From assembly GCA_023386645.1 (NCBI GenBank), contig JAEWJI010000006.1, forward strand, positions 1-33,577: a stretch of DNA of 33,577 nucleotides. Direction: 5' to 3'. Shown here piece by piece: positions 1 to 8,369 of the stretch (position 1 is its first letter; every line of letters starts with the position of its first letter). This stretch comes from Pseudomonadota bacterium. GTDB taxonomy: Bacteria > Pseudomonadota > Alphaproteobacteria > Caulobacterales > Caulobacteraceae. Made by a program: the position numbers and the translations under genes. The notes under the pieces were generated by a model. It saw only the letters and a list, made by a program, of their open reading frames with translations, was not told the origin of the DNA and searched no databases.

Positions 1-131
1 CCAGAGTTGCATCTGCTCAGTTCCCGCGTCCCGGATCCGAAGATCGGTCGCGGCCCGCTGCCTTCACTCCCGCCGCCGCTTCGGATCGCCGGCCGAGCGA
101 GCCTCCCTGTGCGACAGGACGCGGAAAGCAT

Positions 132-154
132 GCCCCAGCGCCAAAGGCTGGGGC
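132..154. other. Inverted repeat in the left-end noncoding stretch
   Basis: An 8-bp perfect inverted repeat (GCCCCAGC and GCTGGGGC) is separated by 7 bases. It lies in the 267-base noncoding stretch beyond the 3' end of the RND permease gene. No T-run follows on either strand, so a standard intrinsic terminator is not supported. It may be a structured 3' end or a chance GC-rich hairpin. I see no convincing gene in 1-267. Confidence 0.3.
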
Positions 155-199
155 GCCAAATGGGTCGAGACACGGGACGAGCATTGATCGGACAGGGGA

Positions 200-220
200 A
201 TCCGGCGCGAGCGCCCGGAT
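200..220 (-). terminator. Possible terminator hairpin of the RND operon
   Basis: Read on the minus strand, a GC-rich hairpin (ATCCGG pairing with CCGGAT, the inner part bulged) begins about 48 bases past the permease stop codon. It is followed by a weak pyrimidine tract (TTCCCCT) rather than a run of T. It is the best terminator candidate for the operon, but a weak one. Confidence 0.3.
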
Positions 221-267
221 CATCGGGGAGATGCGCCCGTATTCCGCGATCTGGGAGGCCGGGCGGA

Positions 268-3200
268 CTACTCCGCGGCCACCGGCATGCGATCGTTGGC
301 CGTGACCTCCTGGGCCTCCCACTCCTCGATCTTGCGAGCCGTATATTCGGGCGAGCGGGTGAATCGGGCGAGGACGCCGTAGATCACCGGCACCACGAAC
401 AGGGTCAGCAGGGTGGCGAACATGGCTCCGGCGAAGATCACCACGCCGATGGTCTGGCGGCTGCCCGCGCCCGCGCCCTGCCACAGCACCAGCGGCAGGG
501 CGCCGAAGGCGGTGGCGATCGAGGTCATGATGATCGGGCGCAGGCGGAGCGCCGAGCTCTCGATGATCGCTTCGCGGATCGTTCGACCCTGGTCGCGCAG
601 CTGGTTAGCGAACTCCACGATCAGGATGCCGTTCTTGGCGGCGACCCCGACCAGGATGATCAGACCGATCTGGCTGTAGATGTTCAGGCTCGAGCCGGCC
701 ATGACCAGGCCGAACAGGCCGCCGGCCGCGGCGAGCGGCACGGTCAGCATGATGACCGCGGGCGTGATCCAGCTCTCGAATTGGGCCGCCAGGACCAGGA
801 AGACCAGCAGCAGCGCCAGGCCGAAGGCCCAGCCCACCGCCCCGCCGGCTTCCTGCTGGTCGCGGGCCGCGCCGCCCCAGCGGATCGTGGCCACGCCCTG
901 CGGCTGCTTGGCCGCCTCGGCGTTCAGGAAGGCGACCGCGTCCGCGATGGTGGTGCCGGGGTTCAGGTCGGCGCTGAGGGTGATGGCGCGCTGGCGATCC
1001 AGGCGACGGCGGTCCGGCGTGTCGCCCGAGGTCTGGGTGGTCACCACCGCCGACAGCGGCACCAGTTCGCCCGCGCCGGTGGAGACGTAGAGGGATTCGA
1101 GGTCCGCAACCGTGCGGCGGTCGTCCCGCTGGGTCTGGAGGATGACGTCGTATTCCTGACCGCCCTTGATGTACGTCGTGGCGCGGCGCGAGCCGAACAT
1201 GGTCTCGAGCGTGCGGCCGATCTGCTGGGAGCTCACCCCGAGCGCAGCCGCCTTCTGAGGATCGACATCGACCAGCAGGCGCGGCGCGTTGGGCTCATAG
1301 TTCAGGCGTGGGCGCGAGAAGCCGGGATTGGCCAGGGAGGCCGCCAGCATGGGCTGGAGCCACTGGTACAGGGCCTCGTATTCCGAGCCGGTGACGATCA
1401 TCTCGATCGAGTTGGAGTTGCCGCCCCCGCGCTGGAAGGCGCCGGGGGTGGAGGCGTTGACCTGGGCGTCGGTCTGGCCGCGCAGCTTGCCGTTCAGTTC
1501 CTGCGCGATCTCGTCGGCCGAGCGGTCGCGTTCGGACCAGTCCTTGAGGATCAGGCTGGCGTTGCCCGAGTTGAAGCCCGAACCGCCGAAGCCGGGGGCC
1601 GAGATCAGATAGCTGTCGACCTCTCCTGCCTGCTTGTATTCCTCGAGGATGGGCTCCAGGCCCAGCATGATCCGGCGGGTGTAGTCGAAGCCCGCGCCCT
1701 CCGGCCCCTGGACGCGGATGCCGACCCGCCCCCGGTCCTCTGGCGGGACCAGCTCGTCCGGCAGGGTCATGAACATGGCCGCAGCCCCGCCCCCGATTAG
1801 CAGGATCAGGGCGCTGACGCCGAAGACGGCTGCGCGGCGGCCCAGCAGCATGTCCAGCGATCCGGCGTAGGAGCTCTTCAGCCCGTCCATGGCCCGGTCC
1901 ACCTGGCGCGCCAGCCAGCCGGCGCCGGAGGCGGGTTTCAGGATCTTGGAGGCCAGCATGGGCGACAGGGTCAGGGCCAGGAAGGCCGAGAAGGCCACCG
2001 CCGCCGCGATCGCGGCCGCCAGTTCGACGAACAGCCGGCCGACGTAGCCGGGCAGAAACAGCAGGGGCGCGAACACCGACAGCAGGGTGATGGTGGTGGC
2101 CACCACCGCGAAGAACACCTGACGCGTGCCGCGCTCGGCCGCGACCAGGGGCGGCTCGCCATGGTCCAGGCGACGCTGGATGTTCTCGACCACCACGATG
2201 GCGTCGTCGACCACCAGACCGATGGCCAGCACGAGCGCCAGGAGGGTCAGCAGATTCAGCGAGAACCCGAGCGGGGCCAGGACGATGAAGGTCGACAGCA
2301 GGCAGATCGGGGCGACGATGGAGGGGATGAGCGCGGCCCGGAAACTGCCTAGGAAGATGAAGTTCACCAGGGCCACCAGGACCATGGCGATGCCGATGGT
2401 GATCCACACCTCGTCGATGGCGTGCTTGGTGAAGACCGAGTTGTCCGAACCGATGACAAGCTCGGTCCCGGCCGGAAGGGTCGGCTGGATTTCCTTGAGG
2501 AGTTCGGCCACGCCCTTGGAGATGGCCAGGTCGTTCGACTGGGCCTGGCGGGTGACGGCCAGGCCGATCTGGTCCAGGCCGTTGCCGCGGAACAGTCGGC
2601 GGTCCTCGGCGGGGGCTTCCTCCACGCGAGCGATATCGCCCAGGCGGGTGACATATGTCGGGGCGCCCTGGATCACGCCGGCGGTGGTCGAGGCCGAGCC
2701 GGTCGTGTTGATCGGGAGCTGGGCGAAGTCCTCGGCGCGGGCGTAGGTGCGGGCGACGCGGACGGTATAGTCCTTCTGGCCAGACTCCAGCTGGCCGGCC
2801 GGCAGTTCGACGTTCTGGCTGGTCAGCGCGCTCTCGACGGCCGTGACCGTGATGCCGCGCGCGGCCATGGCCGAGGCGTTCAGCCAGATGCGCATGGCGT
2901 AGCGCTGCTCGCCATAGATCTGCACCTGGGCCACGCCCGGCACAGTGGCCAGGCGGTCGACCAAGTAGCGGTCGGCGTAGTCCGTCAGCTCCAGCCGGTT
3001 CATGGCGTTGGAGCGGAGGAACAGGATCATGATCGGCTGGCTGTCGGAGTCGGCCTTGGCGACCTCCGGCGGGTCGGCCTGGTCCGGCAGTCGGCCGACG
3101 ACGCGGCTGATGCGGTCGCGCACGTCGTTGGCGGCATCGTCGATGTCGCGATCCAGCGAGAACTCGATGTTGACGTTGGACCGGCCGTCGCGGCTGGTCG

Positions 3201-3444
3201 AGTTGATCCGCTCGACACCCTGGATGCCGGCGATCTGCTGCTCGATCGGCTCCGTGATCCGGCTCTCGATGACCTCGGCCGAGGCCCCGGCGTAGCTGGT
3301 GTTGACCGACACGATCGGCGGGTCGACGTCCGGCAGCTCGCGCACCGGCAGGAAGAAGAAGGCGGCCAGGCCGACGACGCACAGCACGATGGCGGCGACC
3401 GCGGCGAACACCGGGCGCCGGACGGCGATGTCGGAGAGCATCAT
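268..3444 (-). CDS. RND efflux transporter permease (AcrB/MexF-like)
   Basis: Inner-membrane proton/drug antiporter subunit of a tripartite efflux pump. The 1058-residue length is normal for the HAE1 family. The N-terminus has a typical first transmembrane helix (about 10-31), then a large periplasmic porter domain. The proton-relay pair Asp413-Asp414 sits in the fourth-helix motif GLVVDDAIVVVEN. The conserved lysine of the relay is in VGVAAKNGILIVEF in the C-terminal half. The start overlaps the adaptor stop by four bases (ATGA), so the two are translationally coupled. A second ATG follows directly and could also serve. No outer-membrane TolC-type gene and no regulator lies beside the pair, so the pump probably uses a channel encoded elsewhere. 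The substrate cannot be read from sequence. Confidence 0.96.
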   Translation of the reverse strand: MMLSDIAVRRPVFAAVAAIVLCVVGLAAFFFLPVRELPDVDPPIVSVNTSYAGASAEVIESRITEPIEQQIAGIQGVERINSTSRDGRSNVNIEFSLDRDIDDAANDVRDRISRVVGRLPDQADPPEVAKADSDSQPIMILFLRSNAMNRLELTDYADRYLVDRLATVPGVAQVQIYGEQRYAMRIWLNASAMAARGITVTAVESALTSQNVELPAGQLESGQKDYTVRVARTYARAEDFAQLPINTTGSASTTAGVIQGAPTYVTRLGDIARVEEAPAEDRRLFRGNGLDQIGLAVTRQAQSNDLAISKGVAELLKEIQPTLPAGTELVIGSDNSVFTKHAIDEVWITIGIAMVLVALVNFIFLGSFRAALIPSIVAPICLLSTFIVLAPLGFSLNLLTLLALVLAIGLVVDDAIVVVENIQRRLDHGEPPLVAAERGTRQVFFAVVATTITLLSVFAPLLFLPGYVGRLFVELAAAIAAAVAFSAFLALTLSPMLASKILKPASGAGWLARQVDRAMDGLKSSYAGSLDMLLGRRAAVFGVSALILLIGGGAAAMFMTLPDELVPPEDRGRVGIRVQGPEGAGFDYTRRIMLGLEPILEEYKQAGEVDSYLISAPGFGGSGFNSGNASLILKDWSERDRSADEIAQELNGKLRGQTDAQVNASTPGAFQRGGGNSNSIEMIVTGSEYEALYQWLQPMLAASLANPGFSRPRLNYEPNAPRLLVDVDPQKAAALGVSSQQIGRTLETMFGSRRATTYIKGGQEYDVILQTQRDDRRTVADLESLYVSTGAGELVPLSAVVTTQTSGDTPDRRRLDRQRAITLSADLNPGTTIADAVAFLNAEAAKQPQGVATIRWGGAARDQQEAGGAVGWAFGLALLLVFLVLAAQFESWITPAVIMLTVPLAAAGGLFGLVMAGSSLNIYSQIGLIILVGVAAKNGILIVEFANQLRDQGRTIREAIIESSALRLRPIIMTSIATAFGALPLVLWQGAGAGSRQTIGVVIFAGAMFATLLTLFVVPVIYGVLARFTRSPEYTARKIEEWEAQEVTANDRMPVAAE

Positions 3445-4559
3445 CGGGCGGCGCGCCCCTGGGGCTGGCCAGCGCCGCCCTGCCCGGCGACACGGATTGG
3501 CGCGTTGGGCTGGATGCGGTTCAGACCCGAGCCGACGATCCGGTCATTGACGTTGAGGCCGGACAGGATTTCGACGAAGCCGCCCTCGACCGCCCCGGTT
3601 TCGACCTCGACGCGCTGGGCGGTGGAGCCGCGCTCGCCCGGCGCGATGCGATACACGAAGGCTCCGTCGCCTTCGTACTGGACGGCCGCCTCGGGCGCCG
3701 CAAGCGAGTTGCGAAGGCCCTGCTGGACCGCGACCCGCACCAGCATGCCGGGCCGGATGCGGCCGCCGGGGTTGGGGAACTCGGCGCGGGCGGTGACCGA
3801 GCGGGTCTGCTCATTCACCCGGGTGTCCACCAGGGCGATGCGGCCCTGGAACTGCTCCTGCCCATAGGCGTCGGCGGTCGCGATGATCGGCAGGCCGGGC
3901 CGCAGGACCCCGAGGTAGCGCTCCGGCACCTGGAAATCGACGCGGATGGTGGAAATGTCGTCCAGGGTGGTGATCACCGCGCCCGGGTTGATCAAGGTGC
4001 CGGGCGTCACGGTCGAAAGGCCCAGAACGCCCGCGAAGGGCGCGCGGATGGTCCGGTCGCCCTGGCGGGCCTGGGCGGCGGCGAGCGAGGCTTGAGCGGT
4101 CTCCAGCGCCGTCTCGGCGTCCTCGGCGGTCACACGGGGCGCGATCCCCCGCTCGGCGAGTTCGCGATAGCGGTCGTATTCACGTTGAGCCTGGGCGACC
4201 CGGGCGCGGGCTTCGATGATGCCGGCGTCCTCCTCGCGTGCCTGAAGCTGGACCAGGGGCGCGCCGGCAGCCACGCGCTGGCCATCGGTGAACAGGACCC
4301 GGGTGATCAGCTCCGTCGTCGAGGAGGTGATGTTCACCGACCGCTGACCCCGCGCGACGCCCAGCACGCGGATCTCGTCGCTGAAGGGACGGGTGGCGAC
4401 CACGGCCGCCGAGACCGCCTGGCCGCCGCCCCGACCACCGCCAGGGCCGCCTGGGCCGCCCTTCTCATCGCCGGCAAGAGCGACACGGAGGACCACCGCC
4501 AGGATCATGAGCACCAGCACGCAGCCGGCGCCGATCAGAAAAAAGTGGCGCTTGATCAC
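3441..4559 (-). CDS. RND efflux periplasmic adaptor (membrane fusion protein)
   Basis: Links the RND permease to an outer-membrane channel. At 372 residues it fits the HlyD/AcrA-type family. It begins with a basic stretch and one hydrophobic anchor (about 7-29), followed by a Gly-rich flexible linker and then the lipoyl/barrel-sandwich part. The hairpin is marked by heptad-like Glu/Ala/Arg-rich sequence (IIEARARVAQAQREYDRYRE). The phrase RAPFAGVLGLSTVTPGTLI is the usual second lipoyl-half motif. The C-terminus is a Gly/Gln-rich tail. There is no lipobox, so it is probably held by the N-terminal helix. It is the first gene of a two-gene operon with the permease. About 128 bases of noncoding sequence lie upstream, where its promoter should be. 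Confidence 0.94.
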   Translation of the reverse strand: MIKRHFFLIGAGCVLVLMILAVVLRVALAGDEKGGPGGPGGGRGGGQAVSAAVVATRPFSDEIRVLGVARGQRSVNITSSTTELITRVLFTDGQRVAAGAPLVQLQAREEDAGIIEARARVAQAQREYDRYRELAERGIAPRVTAEDAETALETAQASLAAAQARQGDRTIRAPFAGVLGLSTVTPGTLINPGAVITTLDDISTIRVDFQVPERYLGVLRPGLPIIATADAYGQEQFQGRIALVDTRVNEQTRSVTARAEFPNPGGRIRPGMLVRVAVQQGLRNSLAAPEAAVQYEGDGAFVYRIAPGERGSTAQRVEVETGAVEGGFVEILSGLNVNDRIVGSGLNRIQPNAPIRVAGQGGAGQPQGRAAR

Positions 4560-4631
4560 TCGACGGCTCTCCGGGACGGCTGGCGGGATGGCTTAACGCC
4601 CCGGGCCGACGACGCAACTAAAAGACCTGTA

Positions 4632-4655
4632 ACGGACGATGTTTCCCATCGCCGT
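4632..4655 (-). terminator. Possible terminator hairpin after the barrel-protein gene
   Basis: A stem of CGATG/CATCG extended by ACGG/CCGT with a one-base bulge, loop of five. Read on the minus strand it follows the stop of the gene ending at 4688, and a TTTT run lies about 8 bases after the stem. The gap between stem and T-run weakens the case. It also lies upstream of the RND operon, so it could instead affect that promoter region. Confidence 0.35.
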
Positions 4656-4687
4656 CGCGACCTGTGGTCGCCGCGGAATTCATGAGT

Positions 4688-5461
4688 TCAGAAGCGCCGC
4701 CAGATAGCGATGACCGCGCCCTCCGCCAAGGGCGTCTCGCGCCCGGCGACCGTGCGTCGCCATCCCGCCTGGAGGCTCCAGTCGCCCAGGCGCCGGACGA
4801 CGGAGGTCTCGAGCGAAAGCCACCGCGCGCCGTCGCCGTCGGTCTGGCCGGCGAAGGCCTGGCTGAGCAGCATCCAGTCGTCCGACAGGTGGGCGCCGAA
4901 GGTGACGTCGGCGCGGGTCTCGTCCGGGAGACCGTCGCGCATGCGGCGCGCCGTCTGCACCTCGACGAACGACCGCTCCGGCGACCACGGCAGCTTGAGC
5001 CGGCCGAGGGAGCGGCCGACGGAGGCGCGGACCTCCCAGTCGCTGTCGCCTTCGCCCGGGGGGGCGTAGCCGGCGTTGCGCCCCTCTCCTCCCTGGGCAT
5101 AGCCAGCGTAGAGGCTGACGGCGGTCGCGTCGTCGCGCCACACCTGCCAGGTCGCCCCAATCTCCAGCGGACCCCGCCCTTCGTAGTCGATGAAGAAGTC
5201 CTCGCCCTGCTGCCAGTCACCCTTGAACTGAAGCGTCAGGCGGTCGGTCAGGCCGTACTCGGCGAGGACGCCCAGCGCGGTGTCGCGGCGATCGGCGGGC
5301 AGCGGCCGCTCGATCCCATCCGGGTCGAACCCCGTCGAGGCCCGCATGTCCTCGTATTTGACGATGACCTGGCCCTTGCCCTTGGGCAGGGTCCAGGCGC
5401 CGGCATGAGCCGCGCCCGCCACCGCGAGGGCCGCGAGCGCGACGGCGGCTCCCAGCCTCAA
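4688..5461 (-). CDS. Predicted outer-membrane beta-barrel protein, unknown function
   Basis: A 257-residue protein with a clear signal peptide (hydrophobic Ala/Leu core, probable cleavage after AHA near residue 20). The mature part is rich in alternating polar/aromatic strands (TLQFKGDWQ, VSLYAGYAQ, SLQAGWRRT) and ends in Trp-Arg-Arg-Phe. A terminal Phe is typical of barrels inserted by the BAM complex. The likely start is TTG, which shares bases with the TGA stop of the upstream aldolase-like gene (TTGA overlap), so expression is probably coupled. No ATG gives a signal peptide. I do not recognise a specific family; there is some resemblance to phenol-degradation MetA-type barrels, but I would not assign it. 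Confidence 0.75.
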   Translation of the reverse strand: MRLGAAVALAALAVAGAAHAGAWTLPKGKGQVIVKYEDMRASTGFDPDGIERPLPADRRDTALGVLAEYGLTDRLTLQFKGDWQQGEDFFIDYEGRGPLEIGATWQVWRDDATAVSLYAGYAQGGEGRNAGYAPPGEGDSDWEVRASVGRSLGRLKLPWSPERSFVEVQTARRMRDGLPDETRADVTFGAHLSDDWMLLSQAFAGQTDGDGARWLSLETSVVRRLGDWSLQAGWRRTVAGRETPLAEGAVIAIWRRF

Positions 5462-6237
5462 GCGTCGTAGCCGGGCAGGCGCCGTTCGACGAGCCTCAGG
5501 GCGCCGGGCCAGGCCAGGGCGGAGATGAAGCCGATGCCCCTGCCCTGCTCCTTCGTTTCGGCCTGGGCGGCGTCCGGGGCCATCAGCACGTGGTCGCGCC
5601 CGACCGACAGGGCCGCGATCTGCTGCTGGCAGGCCCGCTCCAGGAAGAACATCCCGACCCAGGCCTGGGCCGCCGTCTGGCCGACCGCGAGGGTGCCGTG
5701 GTTGCGCAGAAGCATCAGGGGCTTGTCGCCCAGGTCCGCGACAAGCCGTTCCCGCTCGTCGTGGTTCAGGGCCAGGCCCTCATAGCCGTGATAGGCGACC
5801 TGGTGCTGGAGCAGACAGGCGTTCTGGCCCAGGGGCAACAGCCCCTCCTTCTGCGCCGCGACGCCTACGCCCGCGACCGTGTGCAGGTGGATCACGAAGT
5901 GAGCGTCCTCCCGCGCGGCGTGCACGGCCGAGTGGATGGTGAAGCCGGCCGGGTTGATGAAGCTGGTCGTCTCTTGGACGATGTTGCCGTCCAGATCGAC
6001 CTTGACCAGCGAAGAGGCGGTGATCTCCTCGAAATACAGGCCATAGGGATTGATCAGGAAGTGATGCTCCGGCCCCGGAACGCGGGCCGAGATGTGGGTG
6101 AAGATCATGTCGTCCCAGCCGTGGATGGCCACCAGCCGGTAGAGCGCCGCCAGGTCGCAGCGCGCCTGCCACTCCGCCTCCGACACCTGCGCCTTCAGGG
6201 AGGGGGTCTTCATCGAAGGGATCGCACCGTCGGGCAT
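5458..6237 (-). CDS. Class II aldolase/adducin-family protein
   Basis: A 259-residue member of the class II aldolase/adducin fold. The zinc-binding histidines are visible: His117 and His119 in VIHLHTVAG, and His180 in LLRNHGTLAVG. The position that carries the catalytic Glu in fuculose-phosphate aldolase (PSSEWRFH) aligns with Gly98 in INPAGFTIH, so a classical retro-aldol reaction is doubtful. The metal site is kept, so another reaction on a hydroxy-acid or sugar-like substrate is possible. Initiation may be at Met1 or at Met9; neither has a strong ribosome site. Its stop overlaps the start of the outer-membrane barrel gene, which suggests a two-gene operon. Confidence 0.9.
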   Translation of the reverse strand: MPDGAIPSMKTPSLKAQVSEAEWQARCDLAALYRLVAIHGWDDMIFTHISARVPGPEHHFLINPYGLYFEEITASSLVKVDLDGNIVQETTSFINPAGFTIHSAVHAAREDAHFVIHLHTVAGVGVAAQKEGLLPLGQNACLLQHQVAYHGYEGLALNHDERERLVADLGDKPLMLLRNHGTLAVGQTAAQAWVGMFFLERACQQQIAALSVGRDHVLMAPDAAQAETKEQGRGIGFISALAWPGALRLVERRLPGYDA

Positions 6238-6308
6238 GGCCGGATCTCACGAGGGGGATGAGACCGCCAGACAAGCGCAGGCGTCGAGCGGCCGTCAAGC
6301 CAACGTGG

Positions 6309-6324
6309 TTAACCGGTGCTTTAC
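6309..6324 (+). promoter_or_regulatory. Candidate CtrA-binding site upstream of the first DUF2336 gene
   Basis: TTAA, seven bases, then TTTAC: eight of nine fixed positions match the Caulobacter CtrA consensus TTAA-N7-TTAAC. It ends 56 bases before the preferred GTG start at 6381. A similar site lies about the same distance upstream of the second DUF2336 gene. The match is by eye; a single site of this kind can occur by chance, though A/T-rich motifs are rare in this GC-rich background. Confidence 0.4.
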
Positions 6325-6368
6325 GACGTTCAGGCAAAGCTGAGGATGTCGCATCCGACCATGGCCTC

Positions 6369-6374
6369 GGGGAG
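6369..6374 (+). promoter_or_regulatory. Ribosome-binding site fixing the first DUF2336 start
   Basis: GGGGAG lies six bases before the GTG at 6381. The upstream in-frame ATG at 6258 has no comparable site, and its extra 41 residues are basic and unlike the rest of the protein. Confidence 0.55.
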
Positions 6375-6380
6375 CCCAGA

Positions 6381-7499
6381 GTGTCCGCAGCCGTCCAACT
6401 GCAAGCCCCGCCTTCCGAGGACGTGGCGCTCGCTCCCTCCGATCTTCTCGAACTGGCCCGGAGCCGATCCAGCGAGGATCGGCAACGACTGCTTCTCGGC
6501 ATCGCGGCCCTGTGTGACGCAGCCCCCGCGGCGGTGCAGCCGTCGGAGGTGCTGGTCGACGTCTTCATGATCCTGGCCCGGCAGGCCGAGCGCGAGATCA
6601 GGGCGGCCCTGTCCCAGAGCCTGGCCGGCGCCGAATGGGCCCCGCCCTCGCTGATCAACATGCTGGCGCTGGACGAGATAGAGATCGCCCGGCCCGTGAT
6701 CGCGCGCAGTCCGCTGCTGAAGGATCACGACCTGCTCCGCATCCTGGTGGAGTCGACCATCGAGCATCAGATCGAGGTGGCCCGCCGGCCGCGTCTCAGC
6801 GGACTGGTCGCGGACGCCATCATCGACAGGGCCGAGCCCGCCTGCGTGACCGCCCTGGCCACAAACCGGACGGCCGAGATCAGCGAGGCCGGGCTTGGCC
6901 GGCTGGTGGAGCAGTCCCGCCGGGTCGCCGCCCTGCGCGCGCCCCTGACCCGCCATCCCCGACTCAGCACCATCCACGCCCAGCAACTCTACCAGTGGGT
7001 CGGCCAGGCCCTGCGCCAGGCCATTGGCGAGCGTTTCCGGATCGACGAGGGACGGCTGGCCGGCGTCGTGGACCAGGCGGTGACCAATGCAGGCGCGCCC
7101 CAGACCGCCGATACGGTTGCGGACGGCGTCGATCGCGATGAGATGGAGCGCCGCCTCGTGGCCAAGCTGCAGAGCGCGGGCCAGCTGCGTCCCGGCTTCG
7201 TGATCCGAGCGATCCGCGAGAAGCGCCTCGGCCTGTTCGAACATGCGCTGGCGGCGCTGTCGGGCTTCCCCCTTGCCCAGGTCCGGCGAGCCGTCCGCAT
7301 GAACACGCCCGACGCCCTGTTCCTGCTGTGCACGGCCGTCGGGATTGACCGGGCGGTGTTCCAGCCGGTGCTGGACGAAATCCGCAAGCTTTCGGACGGT
7401 TGGCCGGGCGACGCGGGCGAGGCCTACTGGTCGCGGATGTCCCATTCCCCCAACGCGGCGGCGCGGGAGTTCCGGGCCCTGATGGGCGGACTGCATTAG
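6381..7499 (+). CDS. DUF2336 domain-containing protein (first copy)
   Basis: A 372-residue, all-helical, Ala/Arg/Leu-rich protein of the DUF2336 family, which is found mainly in alphaproteobacteria and has no established biochemical role. The N-terminal part contains the repeated helical pattern around LAPSDLLELARS and EREIRAALSQSLA, reminiscent of HEAT-like repeats. There is no signal peptide or membrane helix, so it should be cytoplasmic. I chose the GTG start because of its ribosome site and because a CtrA-like box lies just upstream; the ATG at 6258 would put that box inside the gene. NAD kinase follows after 25 bases and may be co-transcribed. A second DUF2336 gene lies about 1.4 kb further on in the opposite direction. 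Confidence 0.88.
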   Translation: MSAAVQLQAPPSEDVALAPSDLLELARSRSSEDRQRLLLGIAALCDAAPAAVQPSEVLVDVFMILARQAEREIRAALSQSLAGAEWAPPSLINMLALDEIEIARPVIARSPLLKDHDLLRILVESTIEHQIEVARRPRLSGLVADAIIDRAEPACVTALATNRTAEISEAGLGRLVEQSRRVAALRAPLTRHPRLSTIHAQQLYQWVGQALRQAIGERFRIDEGRLAGVVDQAVTNAGAPQTADTVADGVDRDEMERRLVAKLQSAGQLRPGFVIRAIREKRLGLFEHALAALSGFPLAQVRRAVRMNTPDALFLLCTAVGIDRAVFQPVLDEIRKLSDGWPGDAGEAYWSRMSHSPNAAAREFRALMGGLH

Positions 7500-7524
7500 G
7501 TTTGACTTCCGGGTCGGTCTCGGC

Positions 7525-8307
7525 TTGCGTTCGGGGGTGACCGCCACCCCCGCCCTCGCCTTCGTCGCCAGCGACCGCCCAGAGGCGGAGGCGGCTCGAC
7601 GCGCCCTGGCCGCGCGCTACGGCTCCGTTTCCGAGGACGATGCCGAGGTCATCGTCGCCCTGGGCGGCGACGGCTTCATGCTGGAGACCCTTCACCGCCA
7701 CCTGGAACGCCGAACCCCGGTCTATGGAATGAACCGGGGCTCCGTCGGCTTCCTGATGAACGACTACGAAGAAGATGGACTGCCCGAGCGGATAGCCGCC
7801 GCCGGACGTGCCGTGATCCATCCCCTGCAGATGGACGCCTGGACGGTGGCCGGCCAGGTGCATTCGGGGCTGGCGATCAACGAGGTGTCCCTGCTGCGTC
7901 AGACGCGACAGAGCGCCAAGCTCAGGATCAGCGTCGACGGCAAGGTGCGGCTGGAGGAGCTGGCGTGCGACGGCTGCATGGTGGCCACGCCCGCCGGATC
8001 GACGGCCTACAACCTGTCGGCCCATGGCCCGATCATACCGCTCGAGGCCCGCATCCTGGCCCTGACGCCGATCAGCGCCTTCCGGCCCCGGCGCTGGCGC
8101 GGCGCCCTGCTGCCCCATCAAGCCCAGGTGAGGTTCGAGATCCTCGAGGCCGACAAGCGGCCGGTCAGCGCCACCGCCGACAGCCTGGAGGTGCGCCACG
8201 TCGCGCGGGTCGAGGTCCGCGAGCGTCGCGATGTCGGGTTGACCATGCTGTTCGACCCGGACCGCTCGCTGGAGGAACGGGTGCTGGCCGAGCAATTCGC
8301 CAGCTAG
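7525..8307 (+). CDS. nadK: NAD kinase
   Basis: Phosphorylates NAD+ to NADP+ in the cytoplasm. At 260 residues it is a short, typical alphaproteobacterial form. The ATP/NAD-binding Gly-rich motif LGGDGFML is at residues 47-54, the NE motif (LAINEVSLLR) near 119, and the TPAGSTAYNLSAHGPI segment at 155-170. These are the defining family motifs. Initiation is at the TTG at 7525 or the GTG at 7537; neither has a strong ribosome site. It follows the DUF2336 gene closely on the same strand, which suggests shared transcription. The following Hpt gene is 62 bases away on the same strand. Confidence 0.94.
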   Translation: MRSGVTATPALAFVASDRPEAEAARRALAARYGSVSEDDAEVIVALGGDGFMLETLHRHLERRTPVYGMNRGSVGFLMNDYEEDGLPERIAAAGRAVIHPLQMDAWTVAGQVHSGLAINEVSLLRQTRQSAKLRISVDGKVRLEELACDGCMVATPAGSTAYNLSAHGPIIPLEARILALTPISAFRPRRWRGALLPHQAQVRFEILEADKRPVSATADSLEVRHVARVEVRERRDVGLTMLFDPDRSLEERVLAEQFAS

Positions 8308-8354
8308 GTCACCGCTTCTTAAGGCGAACGTCGGATGGTGGTCGTGTTTTCCTC

Positions 8355-8359
8355 AGGAG
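8355..8359 (+). promoter_or_regulatory. Ribosome-binding site of the Hpt gene
   Basis: AGGAG ten bases before the GTG at 8370, fixing that start against the much longer open frame that runs back into nadK. A GAGTC (a CcrM-type GANTC methylation site) at 8357-8361 overlaps it. Confidence 0.5.
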
Positions 8360-8369
8360 TCGCCGTCCC

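Noticed and set aside
7..1800. Long plus-strand open frame opposite the RND permease
   Set aside because: It is antisense to a clear 1058-residue permease; the product is low-complexity Gly/Arg/Asp/Gln-rich, as expected for a GC-rich shadow frame.
2422..3867. Plus-strand open frame of 481 codons across permease and adaptor
   Set aside because: It crosses two real genes on the other strand and shows only shadow-like composition.
6330..7547. Minus-strand open frame opposite the first DUF2336 gene
   Set aside because: The plus strand carries the recognisable DUF2336 protein with ribosome site; the antisense product has no motif.
6964..8295. Minus-strand frame opposite DUF2336 and nadK
   Set aside because: NAD kinase motifs are unambiguous on the plus strand.
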